From Legionella israelensis (GTDB taxonomy: Bacteria; Pseudomonadota; Gammaproteobacteria; Legionellales; Legionellaceae), in assembly GCF_004571175.1 (NCBI RefSeq), contig NZ_CP038273.1:2356001-2420000 (forward strand): DNA of 64,000 nt. The letters are read 5' to 3'. Under the pieces are notes generated by a model. That model did no database searches and was not told the origin of the DNA. It saw only the letters and a program-made list of their open reading frames with translations. The position numbers and the translations under genes were made by a program. Positions 26,988 through 35,727 of the stretch are shown here, in pieces; positions within the stretch are counted from its first letter, which is position 1, and each line of letters starts with the position of its first letter.

Positions 26988-27335
26988 TCATACGCGCTCT
27001 TTGGGATAAGAAAGGGCATTCATATGACGAAGCGATATAATCCGTAATCTCAGTTGTTTTTCTGTTTCAATCATGGCAAAAAACACCATGCCAATGACGA
27101 TGATGAGAACACCATCGAAAAAAGGAATCGATTCAGTATTAAAAATACTTTGTAGCGGTGGCAAATAAGTTATGGCAAATTGAGCAATCGTAATCACAAT
27201 AACACTCATCCATACCATTTTTGTTCCTTTTACCGCTTGCCAGGTTAAGGAGGTTCCGTAGATATTGCGGATATAAAACAAGTGAAAAATTTCTAAAACC
27301 ACCAAAGTGTTTAAAGCAATAGTTCGTGAAAGTTC
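26988..27335 (-). pseudogene. P-type ATPase, C-terminal fragment
   Basis: The last ~115 codons of the cation ATPase, with the final TM helices (MSVIVITIAQFAITYL and FFDGVLIIVIGMVFFAMIE). Reading across IS256 copy 3 with one GAAAGTTC removed gives SIELSRTIALNTLVVLEIFHLFY without a break, so this and the two other fragments are one gene. Confidence 0.92.
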
Positions 27336-28729
27336 GGTTATGTCCGTAAACTGCTGTAAATTCAGGTTGACTTTTTAGGAGTGGAGTCATCGCTAAAATT
27401 CGGTACTATTGAGTTGCGAAAAACAATAACTATCGAAGGAGATTAGCGATGACGGATTACAATATTACAGTTGGAAAGGAATTGCTTCCAGAACTTTTAT
27501 CAAGCCAGGATGGGCTCGCAAAGCTTGTTGAAGGTGTATTGAATCAGGTATTGGAGGCACAGGTGTCAGAAAGTCTGGGAGCAGACAAGCATGAACGTTC
27601 AGGTGAACGTATAGGCTATCGTAACGGTTACCGTCCAAGACAACTATACACTCGTGTGGGACCAGTCACTCTTCAAGTGCCGCAGACACGTGATGGCTCT
27701 TTTTCTACCGATATTTTTAAGCGCTATCAACGCAGTGAGCAGGCTTTTGTATTGGCTCTGATGGAAATGGTTGTTAATGGCGTATCAACCAGAAAAGTTA
27801 ATAACATTACTGAAGAACTTTGCGGTGCTAGTTTTTCAAAGTCAACCGTCAGTCAACTGTGTTCTGGTCTTGATGCAAGAGTCAGAGCCTTCAACGAGCG
27901 TCGGTTTGATGGTGACAACTACCCATTTATCATGGTTGATGCGATGTTTATCAAGTGTCGTGATGGTGACAGAGTCGTGTCTCGAGCAGCCTTGACCATC
28001 TCGGGTATCAGAAGTGATGGCTACCGTGAAATACTGGGCCTTCGCATTGGTGACACTGAGAGCTATGCTACATGGGATGAAGCGTTTAAATGGCTAAAAT
28101 CTCGTGGGCTAAAAGGCGTGATGTATGTTGTGTCAGACCAGCATGCAGGGCTTGTGGAAGCGGCTAGAAAGCACTTTCAAGGTGCAACCTGGCAACGATG
28201 CCAAGTTCACTTGATGCGCAACATCCTCGGGCACTGCTCTGTCAGACACCGCAAAGATGTTGCTGAAAAGGCAAAGCTTGTTTTTCAGGCACCTGATATG
28301 GAAGAAGCCAGGCGTAGACGCGATGATTTTATTGATGCCTTTGAGAAAAAAGCACCAAAATCAGTTACCTGCCTTGAGGAGGCTTTTGACGATGCCATGG
28401 TAGTTATGGCGTTGCCGGAGAAATACAGGAAGCGACTTCGCACCACCAACATGCAAGAGCGAATTAACGAGGAAATCAGGCGCCGAGAACGAGTGATAAG
28501 GATATTTCCTAATGATGATTCTGCATGGCGGCTGATTGGCGCTTTATTAGCTGAACAAAACGAGCAGTGGCAATCAAGGCGTTATCTTAATATGGACGAA
28601 TTTAATGACTGGCTGGCTGAGAATGAAGCCGGAAAGTCTAATGTTGTAGGGATGAATGCTTTGACTAAATAACGTACTAACTTGATAGGCTGAATTAATG
28701 GGAATTTACAGCACTTTTTGGACTTGACC
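27336..28729 (+). mobile_element. IS256-family element, copy 3 (1394 bp)
   Basis: Complete, with the 8-bp target duplication GAAAGTTC at 27328-27335 and 28730-28737. It interrupts the P-type ATPase gene near its 3' end. In the 5' leader it has GCG where copies 1 and 2 have an in-frame GTG. Confidence 0.95.
27449..28672 (+). CDS. IS256-family transposase, copy 3
   Basis: A 407-residue transposase with the same protein sequence as the other two copies. The ATG with AAGGAG upstream is the only usable start here, which supports the same choice in copies 1 and 2. Confidence 0.95.
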   Translation: MTDYNITVGKELLPELLSSQDGLAKLVEGVLNQVLEAQVSESLGADKHERSGERIGYRNGYRPRQLYTRVGPVTLQVPQTRDGSFSTDIFKRYQRSEQAFVLALMEMVVNGVSTRKVNNITEELCGASFSKSTVSQLCSGLDARVRAFNERRFDGDNYPFIMVDAMFIKCRDGDRVVSRAALTISGIRSDGYREILGLRIGDTESYATWDEAFKWLKSRGLKGVMYVVSDQHAGLVEAARKHFQGATWQRCQVHLMRNILGHCSVRHRKDVAEKAKLVFQAPDMEEARRRRDDFIDAFEKKAPKSVTCLEEAFDDAMVVMALPEKYRKRLRTTNMQERINEEIRRRERVIRIFPNDDSAWRLIGALLAEQNEQWQSRRYLNMDEFNDWLAENEAGKSNVVGMNALTK

Positions 28730-30689
28730 GAAAGTTCAATCGAATATCCTTTATCAAGGGCATAGTAGTAAATACCAAATACCCCACAAAGAAACAAAAA
28801 GGATACTAGAATGATATGCCACACCAGTGAACCGGTTAAAATAGACTCATTCCTTGGCCTTGGCGGTCGCTGCATGGTGTTGTCTTCTGTGGGTTCGAAC
28901 GCAAGCGATAGGCCAAGGGTTACCGCTGTGATTAAATTAACCCATAGTATCTGGACTGGTGTTACTGGAAGACTTAAACCTAACAATAACGCCAAAATAA
29001 TGGTCATGGCTTCCCCGCTACTGGTCGGCAAAGTCCAACTAATCACTTTTTTTAGATTATCATATACAGTGCGTCCTTCCTGAACAGCCGCTGCAATGGA
29101 GGCAAAATTATCATCTGCTAATACAAGTTCTGCGGCTTCTTTTGATACTTCATTGCCTTTTTTTCCCATGGCAATGCCTGCATCTGCTCTTTTTAATGCC
29201 AATGCATCATTGACGCCATCACCAGTCATAGCCACGGTCATTCCATGAGACTGCAACGCCATAACTAGCCTCAGTTTATGTTCCGGGCTGGTGCGGGCAA
29301 AAATATCATCTTCCAAAACGATACTTGCTAGCTCTGCATCATTCATTTTATCAAGTTCTAGGCCAGTCAGTATTTTATCTGGATGATTTAGTCCAACTTG
29401 CCGACCAATCGCACCAGCAGTTGCTGCATGATCACCGGTAATCATTTTCACCTGAATGCCGGCGCTCAAACACTGTGCTACTGCGGCTATGGATTCTTCC
29501 CTTGGCGGGTCAATCATCCCGACCATGCCTAATAAAACTAAATCGTTTTCTATATCGGATAATTGAAGGACGGTATGCTCTGGAGAAACGGACTTTGCAG
29601 CCAGAGCCAATACCCGCTGGCCGCTTTTAGCTATGGATTCAATCTGGTCCAACCAATAGCTTGGATTGATTGGCTCCAAATTGCCGGTTTCATTTTGTTG
29701 TTTTTGGCACATCTCTAGCAATTTCTCAGGTGCACCTTTCATAAAAATAAAGGCATGTTCCTGATGATTATGGTGAAGCGTTGCCATAAAACGGTGTCTC
29801 GCATCAAAGGGAATGGCATCCGTGCGCGCCCAGATTTTGCGCTCTTCAATAACCGATAGCCCTAATTTTTCCGCCAGTGTCAGTAATGCTCCCTCCATCG
29901 GATCACCTTCTATGATCCAGTTTCCGTTGCGCTCATATAACTCGGCATCGTTACAAAGTATTGCAGTTTGTGCCAGTTGCATAAGTAGAGGATGTTGTGC
30001 TTTTTGAATGATATTGCCATGAAGTTTAATGGAGCCTGACGGTTCATAGCCTGAGCCTTCAACATTAAACTGATGTTCTGCCGTTAAAATGGATACCACC
30101 GTCATTTCATTTTTGGTGAGCGTGCCTGTTTTATCCGTGCAAATCACAGAAACGGAGCCTAAGGTCTCAATAGCAGGAAGCCTGCGAATGATTGCATTTC
30201 GCCTCGCCATTGCCTGAACGCCAACGGCTAAGGTAATCGATAAAACTGCAGGAAGCCCTTCAGGAATGGCAGCGACCGATAAGCCAACAACGGCCATAAA
30301 CAACGCGCCAAAATTATAATGCTGTATAAAATATCCATAGGCCAGCAATAATCCGGCAACCATCAAAATGAAAACGGTTAACCATTTGGCAAAAACATCC
30401 ATTTGCTGAATCAAAGGCGTTTTTAACATGTCTACCTTTGATAACAGATGACTGATTTGTCCAATTTCAGTGAATTCACCGGTCGCTACAACGACGCCTT
30501 TAGCCTGACCACGGGTCACCAGCGTACCACTATAAGCCATTGAAGCTCGTTCCCCCAGCACTGAATCTTTTGCTACGGATTGAACCTGCTTTTCTACAGC
30601 CACCGATTCACCGGTGAGGATGGACTCATCCACAATGAGTCCATGCACTTTAATCAAGCGCATGTCTGCCGGTACTTTATCACCGGAAT
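28730..30689 (-). pseudogene. P-type ATPase, central fragment with the catalytic core
   Basis: About 650 codons of a P2-type cation-translocating ATPase: actuator loop DESILTGESVAVEK, TM4 motif VAAIPEGLPAVL (as in Ca2+ pumps), phosphorylation site ICDKTGTLTKNEM, and hinge MTGDGVNDALALKRADAG. The 5' side is cut by the IS110 element after ...IVLLD, and joining across it restores LLD-SGDKVPADMRLIKV. The 3' side is cut by IS256 copy 3. The whole ancestral protein was about 910 residues. With two insertions it cannot be made as one chain. Confidence 0.93.
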
Positions 30690-30708
30690 TGTAAGTTACA
30701 AAAAATTA

Positions 30709-30714
30709 TATAAT
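30709..30714 (+). promoter_or_regulatory. -10 box for the IS110 bridge RNA
   Basis: TATAAT. In the integrated form no good -35 stands upstream. In the excised circle, the right end joined to the left end places TTGATT 18 bp before it, so the promoter would be strong mainly in the circle. Confidence 0.55.
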
Positions 30715-30720
30715 GGCCAT

Positions 30721-30895
30721 TAAGAGAGTAGCCCCTTATTGTAAAAATAAAGGGCACGGGCGTGAGCGACCGTCGCGGAATAGGTTTTAACAACCGTCTG
30801 GATCAAGGTACTCTAGCCCTGCTCTCGAAACGTTTGAATAGTTGAAAGGACTCTGATTAAAGAACGTCCGCTTACAATCCTAAACAATAAAATTT
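30721..30895 (+). ncRNA. predicted IS110 bridge RNA with readable target and donor guides
   Basis: The non-coding leader begins with a 10-bp stem with one mismatch (arms 30731-30740 and 30746-30755, loop GTAAA). Two guide regions follow. Target loop: CGGAAT (30776-30781) equals the top strand of the left target, and TCTGGAT (30797-30803) is complementary to the right target ATCCAGA. Donor loop: ATAGTTGA (30838-30845) equals the right end of the element, and CTTACAATC (30871-30879) is complementary to the RE-LE junction GATTGTAAG. The order target then donor, and the strand pattern, match the IS621 bridge RNA model. The exact RNA ends are guesses. Confidence 0.72.
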
Positions 30896-30905
30896 CGAGG
30901 CGCGC

Positions 30906-31856
30906 ATGTCATTATACAGTAATTATATTGGTATCGATATTGGAAAAATTTCTTTTGTTGTAGCGATGTATGGCTCAAAAAAGATATACGAATATGAAAA
31001 TAATCCGACAGGTATTAAAGCGTTTATAAACGATTTCAAGAGTAAATTAAAATATGCTTTAACTGTATTAGAAACGACAGGCGGTTATGAGATGCAATTA
31101 TTGCTCACTTTGTGTGAGTCAGGGTTTGCAGTACATCGAGCTAATACACGTAAGGTCAAACGATTTATTCAATCTTATGGCAATGAGGCAAAGACGGATA
31201 AACTGGATGCCCTCTCATTGGCTTTATATGGGTATGAGCGAGCACAACGACTAGAACTATTTACTCCTCAATCAACAAAAGCCCTTGCCTTATTTGAGTT
31301 GGTGCAGCGTCGTAATGATTTAAAACAAATGCTTGTTGCAGAAAAGAATAGATTAAAAGCTCCTCGCGCGGACATCATCAAAGCGAGCTGTAATGCAATG
31401 CTCGAGGTGCTTAATAATCAAATCAAGACCATTACAGATGAAATAAATACCTTGATAGAGGCTGACTCTGTGTTAAGAGAAAAAAAAGCTATTCTAAAAA
31501 CTATTCCCGGCATAGGGGATATCATTGCTAATGAGCTTCTTGTCTTATTACCAGAATTAGGTTCCTTAACGCGACGTAAAATTGCTTCGCTTGCTGGCCT
31601 TGCACCAAAGGCAAATGATAGCGGGCAGTTTAGCGGTTATCGGTGTATTGGTTATGGCAGATGTGGAATTAAGCCCATATTATTCTTAGCTGCCATGGCT
31701 GCAAGAAATTCAAATTCTAGCTTAAAATCTTTCTACAATCAGTTAATTTCTTCCGGAAAGAAAAAGATGGTAGCTTTAACTGCTTTAATGCGAAAAATCA
31801 TTGTTATTGCAAATGCCAGAATAAGAGATTTTAATTCGGGATTATTTTGTGCATGA
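30906..31856 (+). CDS. IS110-family transposase (DEDD, RNA-guided recombinase type)
   Basis: A 316-residue protein. The N-terminal RuvC-like DEDD domain shows IGIDIGKISFVV (D), VLETTGGYE (E) and KTDKLDALSLALYG (D-x2-D). The C-terminal IS116/IS110/IS902 domain has LKTIPGIGDIIANELL and the region LAGLAPKANDSGQFSGYR, which holds the candidate catalytic Ser. Members of this family use an element-encoded bridge RNA to choose target and donor. The ATG follows CGAGGCGCGC, a weak binding site. The frame is intact. Confidence 0.93.
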   Translation: MSLYSNYIGIDIGKISFVVAMYGSKKIYEYENNPTGIKAFINDFKSKLKYALTVLETTGGYEMQLLLTLCESGFAVHRANTRKVKRFIQSYGNEAKTDKLDALSLALYGYERAQRLELFTPQSTKALALFELVQRRNDLKQMLVAEKNRLKAPRADIIKASCNAMLEVLNNQIKTITDEINTLIEADSVLREKKAILKTIPGIGDIIANELLVLLPELGSLTRRKIASLAGLAPKANDSGQFSGYRCIGYGRCGIKPILFLAAMAARNSNSSLKSFYNQLISSGKKKMVALTALMRKIIVIANARIRDFNSGLFCA

Positions 31857-31898
31857 TGATAGATTAATTAAATTTAAAAAACGGTTAAGACATAGTTG

Positions 31899-32348
31899 AT
31901 CCAGAAGCACGATATCTCCAGGTACCAGTTCTTTGGCAGGGATGGTCTGTCGCTCTTCCTGTCGAATAACTGTAGCCGTGGGCGATAACATCTGTCGTAA
32001 GGCATCAAGCGCCTTTTCTGCTTTGCCCTCCTGTATAAATCCGATACAAGCGTTAACCACCACAACAGCAAGTATGACAACCGTATCTATCCAGTGATTC
32101 AGTAAGGCTGTAATCATTGCCGCAAACAAAAGCACATAAATCAGGATATGATTAAAATGTCGGAAAAAACGCAAAATGATGGATTCTTTGGCTTTTTCAG
32201 GTATTCTATTGGGCCCAAACGCTTCCTGCCTTTTAAAAACCTCTTCTTGATTTAACCCTTGAATATCAGTTTCAAGCCAGGTCAATACCTTTTCAACTGG
32301 CAGTTCTTGCCAGTTACCCTGGTGTTTTTTAAGGCAATTCTTTAACAT
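31899..32348 (-). pseudogene. P-type ATPase, N-terminal fragment
   Basis: The first ~150 codons: the N-terminal cation ATPase domain (WLETDIQGLNQEEVFKRQEAFGPNRIPEK), TM1-TM2 (LIYVLLFAAMITALLNHWIDTVVILAVVVVNACIGF), and the start of the actuator domain up to PGDIVLLD. After that the frame runs into the IS110 element and stops there. A similar N-terminal scrap of another ATPase lies at about 46.0-46.2 kb. Confidence 0.93.
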
Positions 32349-32361
32349 GAAAAGTCTCCAC

Positions 32362-32526
32362 TTAATAAGCTTTTATGGGAGAAATAAAGTCTTGGGGTTT
32401 TAGCACCAGCAAGGAATAGTTAATAAGACTTGGTTTATGGCTGGTCTGTTGGAGAGCTTGTTTTAATCCTTCGTCCTCTCTACCTAACCTATGACTAACA
32501 AACAAAATATTGTGAAAATTTGACAT
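32362..32526 (-). CDS. small truncated Usp-like ORF
   Basis: A 54-codon frame (MSNFHNILFVSHRLGREDEG...PKPSLINYSLLVLKPQDF) with AAGGAT upstream. The start resembles the first strand of universal stress proteins, and the spacing of the second strand fits, but the protein ends after about one third of the domain. It sits 14 bp before the P-type ATPase start on the same strand. It could be a relic or a short leader gene. Confidence 0.4.
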   Translation of the reverse strand: MSNFHNILFVSHRLGREDEGLKQALQQTSHKPSLINYSLLVLKPQDFISPIKAY

Positions 32527-32879
32527 GATTTAATCCTTTAAATAACTAAAAATTCCTGTTTATCAAATAGTCTGAAAATGTATTGTAAATATATCAAGAT
32601 TAGCACAGAGGATTAAATTAACTTAACGCAGAAAATATATATATACAATTGAGCGTCTATTTAAGATGAAAATTTTTTTGTCACAAGTTCGGTCGACATT
32701 CATTTTAACCAAAGGGCGGTGGCAGCAATATAAACGAACGATAAAAAAGATTGAGCAAATTTAAAGAAGAAAATTAAGCATGAAATTGCTAATTTTGATT
32801 CATTAGCTCATGCGGTTGATCATGCTTTTCTGGGGATTGTTTAAATTTTAATTCACTATATCTAGAAAGATATACTAAT
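32527..32879. other. intergenic gap
   Basis: An AT-rich region that should hold the promoter for the small Usp-like ORF and P-type ATPase operon. A stretch around 32700-32860 looks like decayed coding DNA, without a frame longer than about 20 codons. No repeat or RNA gene is recognised. Confidence 0.35.
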
Positions 32880-34238
32880 TTATTTTAAGTCATGGACTTC
32901 TTTATAAGAAGGAATCTGGCATTGCCATTTGAATCGCTGTTCAATTTTTTGTTTGAGTGCCTGAGACGCGTTTTTATCTCCGTGGGTGATGAATACAGTT
33001 TTGGGAGTTTTTTTAATTTGACTTAACCACGCCAACATTTCTTCAGAATCAATATGTGCCGAGATATTTTCTAGTTGAAAAATTTCGGCGCGAATGGGAA
33101 CCATCAAACCAAACATTTTAATTTCTTTCTCTCTGCGAATCATTCGATCTCCGCGTGTTCCAGAAGCCTGAAATCCGGCAAAGACAATTGAGTTTCTATG
33201 ATCTGGGGCAAACCTTCGGATGTGGTGCAAAACTCGCCCTCCTGTGGCCATGCCACTAGCTGAGATAATGATCATCGGCACTTTTTTATCATCTAAAGCT
33301 TTGGACTCTGCCGGGGTATGAACGTATCGGGCACTTTGACAAATTGCCTGACTTTCTTTTTTACTCAATCGATGTTCTGTGGAATGATGGTAAAATAATT
33401 TGGTTGCATCTGTTGCCATTGGGCTATCGATGTATACTGGAATATCTGGAATCTCATTGTTCGATCGTATTTGATGGATATAATAAAGAAGTGTTTGAGC
33501 ACGCCCCACTGCAAATGAAGGAATAACAATCACTCCACCCCTCTTAGCGGTTTTGTTAATGATGTGCTTAAGCTGTTCCTGTGGATCAGTCGATTCATGT
33601 AGGCGATCACCGTAGGTCGATTCAATGACATAATAATCCGATTGTGGTGGCTTTTGTGGTGGATACATGATGGGATCTTGATGGCGTCCTAAATCTCCTG
33701 AAAAGAGTATCGATGTTTGATTGTGCTGAACACGTATGAAAGACGCACCTAATATATGACCAGCATAAAAAAATTGTGCTGTTAGGTTATCCTTTAAATG
33801 AAATGGTTTTTCAAAAGGAATCGATTCAAAGTATTGTAGCGAAGTTTCAGCCTCTTCCTGGGTATAGAGAGCCAATGCTGGGTGATGTTTAGAATATTTC
33901 TTTTTATTGGCAAAACGAGCTTCTTCTTCGTGAAGATGACCGCTATCCGGAAGTAAAATCTCGCATAAATCCAACGTGGCCTCACTACAAAAGATTTTAC
34001 CTCGAAATCCATTTTTTACCAGTAGAGGAATATAACCACTGTGATCGATGTGGGCGTGAGTTAATAGAACAGTACTGATGTCTGCGGGATTAATAGGTAA
34101 AGGATTCCAGTTACGAAGCCTAAGCTCTTTAAATCCTTGAAAAAGTCCGCAATCAATAAGAATCGTTTCATTTGTCGTTTTCAACAGGTATTTCGAACCA
34201 GTGACGGTTTGCGTAGCACCTAAAAATTGTATATTCAT
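32880..34238 (-). CDS. MBL-fold beta-CASP hydrolase with RNA-specificity domain
   Basis: A 452-residue metallo-beta-lactamase/beta-CASP protein related to RNases such as CPSF-73. Metal-binding motifs: LLTHAHIDHSGYIP, HILGASFIRV, the SGDLGRH loop, and the C-terminal RNA-specificity segment ISAHIDSEEMLAWL with VFITHGDKNAS. The beta-CASP insert includes YYVIESTYGDRLH and IVIPSFAVGRAQTLLYYI. It probably acts as a nuclease in the cytosol. Homologs often accompany Usp, Pta and ATPase genes in low-oxygen survival modules. Confidence 0.9.
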   Translation of the reverse strand: MNIQFLGATQTVTGSKYLLKTTNETILIDCGLFQGFKELRLRNWNPLPINPADISTVLLTHAHIDHSGYIPLLVKNGFRGKIFCSEATLDLCEILLPDSGHLHEEEARFANKKKYSKHHPALALYTQEEAETSLQYFESIPFEKPFHLKDNLTAQFFYAGHILGASFIRVQHNQTSILFSGDLGRHQDPIMYPPQKPPQSDYYVIESTYGDRLHESTDPQEQLKHIINKTAKRGGVIVIPSFAVGRAQTLLYYIHQIRSNNEIPDIPVYIDSPMATDATKLFYHHSTEHRLSKKESQAICQSARYVHTPAESKALDDKKVPMIIISASGMATGGRVLHHIRRFAPDHRNSIVFAGFQASGTRGDRMIRREKEIKMFGLMVPIRAEIFQLENISAHIDSEEMLAWLSQIKKTPKTVFITHGDKNASQALKQKIEQRFKWQCQIPSYKEVHDLK

Positions 34239-34398
34239 TCATGCTCCCCCTTCAGATGTCTTATTTTAGAGTGTAAGGCAAAATGACTTTATTCTAATAT
34301 TCTTTGGATCTCTATGTAGACAACTGCCAATTATTTAGATCTATTTGATCACAGAGGATATCGGAAAAATCGCTGTCTTATTTTTTGGAGAAAGAGAT

Positions 34399-35046
34399 TT
34401 ATAATTTATCTAGCAAAGACCAAGCCCCTAGCAATAGGTTGAAGCCGGCAATGCATAAGCCCAAAGAATATGCAATTATCTGAGAGCTTTTATCGGCATG
34501 TCGAATGAGAGCAGAAACCAAAAAACCATTTAAGCCATCCGATGCCATCATACCTAACATGAATACCACTCCTAGCAGACCAGATAACAACCATCCCGAC
34601 ATGACGGATGCGGAAATTGAAAATAAAGTCACTTGAGTGATGGTATCAAAAGAAAGTGCAAATAGAGCGCCTATGAAAATAATAGAAAAAGAGCCGGATA
34701 CTTTGTTGGTAATTTTGTTCAAAATAAAGCTTTTTGGCCCAAGGGGAATCGAAGAATTTAGCCTTTGAGACCACAGCATCCAGATCGTCATGAATCCAAA
34801 GGACAACAAGAAAAATATAGAGACCCATTGCCCAAAATCATCCAACCAGCTTGGGACGACTGTTCGCAAAAGTCCACTGCCAACAAGCAAGCTGATAAAA
34901 ACAACCACCAAGCCATGGCCTAACGAAAATAAAATCCCAGCGAGCCGAGAGAGCATTTTACTATCTTTAGTCGTACGACTGATTGCATCAATTGTTGCTA
35001 AATGATCCAGATCAAACCCATGTCGCATGCCTAAGGTTAATACCAT
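34399..35046 (-). CDS. NiCoT-family nickel/cobalt transporter
   Basis: A 215-residue membrane protein carrying the NiCoT signature near the start, LGMRHGFDLDHLATIDAISR (compare RHAxDADHI), and about six TM segments. It imports Ni2+, which the adjacent hypA-hypE and hydrogenase genes need. The start is uncertain: the ATG used has no clear binding site, while an AAGGAG lies about 45 bp upstream with an open frame (NVNFSFPLLILM) but no standard start codon. The first TM segment may be incomplete. Confidence 0.8.
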   Translation of the reverse strand: MVLTLGMRHGFDLDHLATIDAISRTTKDSKMLSRLAGILFSLGHGLVVVFISLLVGSGLLRTVVPSWLDDFGQWVSIFFLLSFGFMTIWMLWSQRLNSSIPLGPKSFILNKITNKVSGSFSIIFIGALFALSFDTITQVTLFSISASVMSGWLLSGLLGVVFMLGMMASDGLNGFLVSALIRHADKSSQIIAYSLGLCIAGFNLLLGAWSLLDKL

Positions 35047-35385
35047 CAGAATTAATAAAGGAAAAGAAAAATTAACGTTTAGTCTCCTTGGATTTAAACT
35101 TACAATTATTATTAATAAACAAGTTCTGGAGAAAGCAAAAATTACTTACTATGTATAACAAATGAAAGCGAATTTTTCTATTCTCGTGGTTTAGCAATTT
35201 AAATCAACCAAAAATTATAGGAACAAATCATGCAATCAAAAAAATGTGCGGTGACATCCTTAAAGAAAATGAAAATATAATTGAGCTTGCAAGCAATCTC
35301 AGTTTTAAAGTTGAATCACACAAAGAAAATAGTTCCAGTGTGCTTTCCAGAAAATCGCTAACTTGATTAATGATGAGTGTTTTAT
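35047..35385. other. gap before hypA
   Basis: An AT-rich divergent region between the nickel transporter and the hydrogenase cluster; promoters for both should lie here. A 40-codon frame with no recognised domain (ATG 35244, ending 35366; MCGDILKENENIIEL) could be a relic. Its product is not assigned. Confidence 0.35.
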
Positions 35386-35727
35386 ATGCATGAAATGACC
35401 TTATGTAAAAATATACTGGAGATTGTTAAGCAACATGTTAAGGAGACAAAGGGCGCGTGGGTTAAAAAAATTTGTTTAGAAATTGGACAATTAACTTGTG
35501 TTGAGCGCTCTGCCCTGCAGTTTAGTTTTGATGTCGCCGCCAAAGGTACCGTTGCTGAACAAGCTATATTAGATATCATCGACATAGAGGGGAAAGCACG
35601 TTGTGAAACGTGCCAGAAGATCATCAAGATTAAACAGTATTATGATCCGTGCCAAAGCTGTGGTAATTTCTCATTATCCATCCTACAGGGTGAGGAATTA
35701 AAGGTAAAATATATGGAGATGGAATAA
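35386..35727 (+). CDS. hypA: hydrogenase nickel incorporation protein HypA
   Basis: A 113-residue metallochaperone that delivers Ni to the hydrogenase large subunit with HypB. The start is fixed at the ATG giving MHEMTLC, because His2 is a nickel ligand in the family; the upstream GTG would bury it. The zinc site uses CETC and CQSC (about residues 72-92). Its stop overlaps the hypB ATG. Confidence 0.93.
   Translation: MHEMTLCKNILEIVKQHVKETKGAWVKKICLEIGQLTCVERSALQFSFDVAAKGTVAEQAILDIIDIEGKARCETCQKIIKIKQYYDPCQSCGNFSLSILQGEELKVKYMEME

Larger units (their letters stand above)
30688..31898 (+). mobile_element. IS110-family element (about 1.21 kb)
   Basis: The borders come from the P-type ATPase frame, which is restored when this segment and one AT are removed. 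The left junction is ACCGGA-AT-TGTAAG and the right junction is CATAGTTG-AT-CCAG, so AT is the shared core. There are no terminal inverted repeats or long target duplication, as usual for IS110. It has 216 bp of non-coding DNA upstream of the transposase and only about 40 bp downstream, the layout of the IS110 group that encodes a bridge RNA at the left end. Confidence 0.88.
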
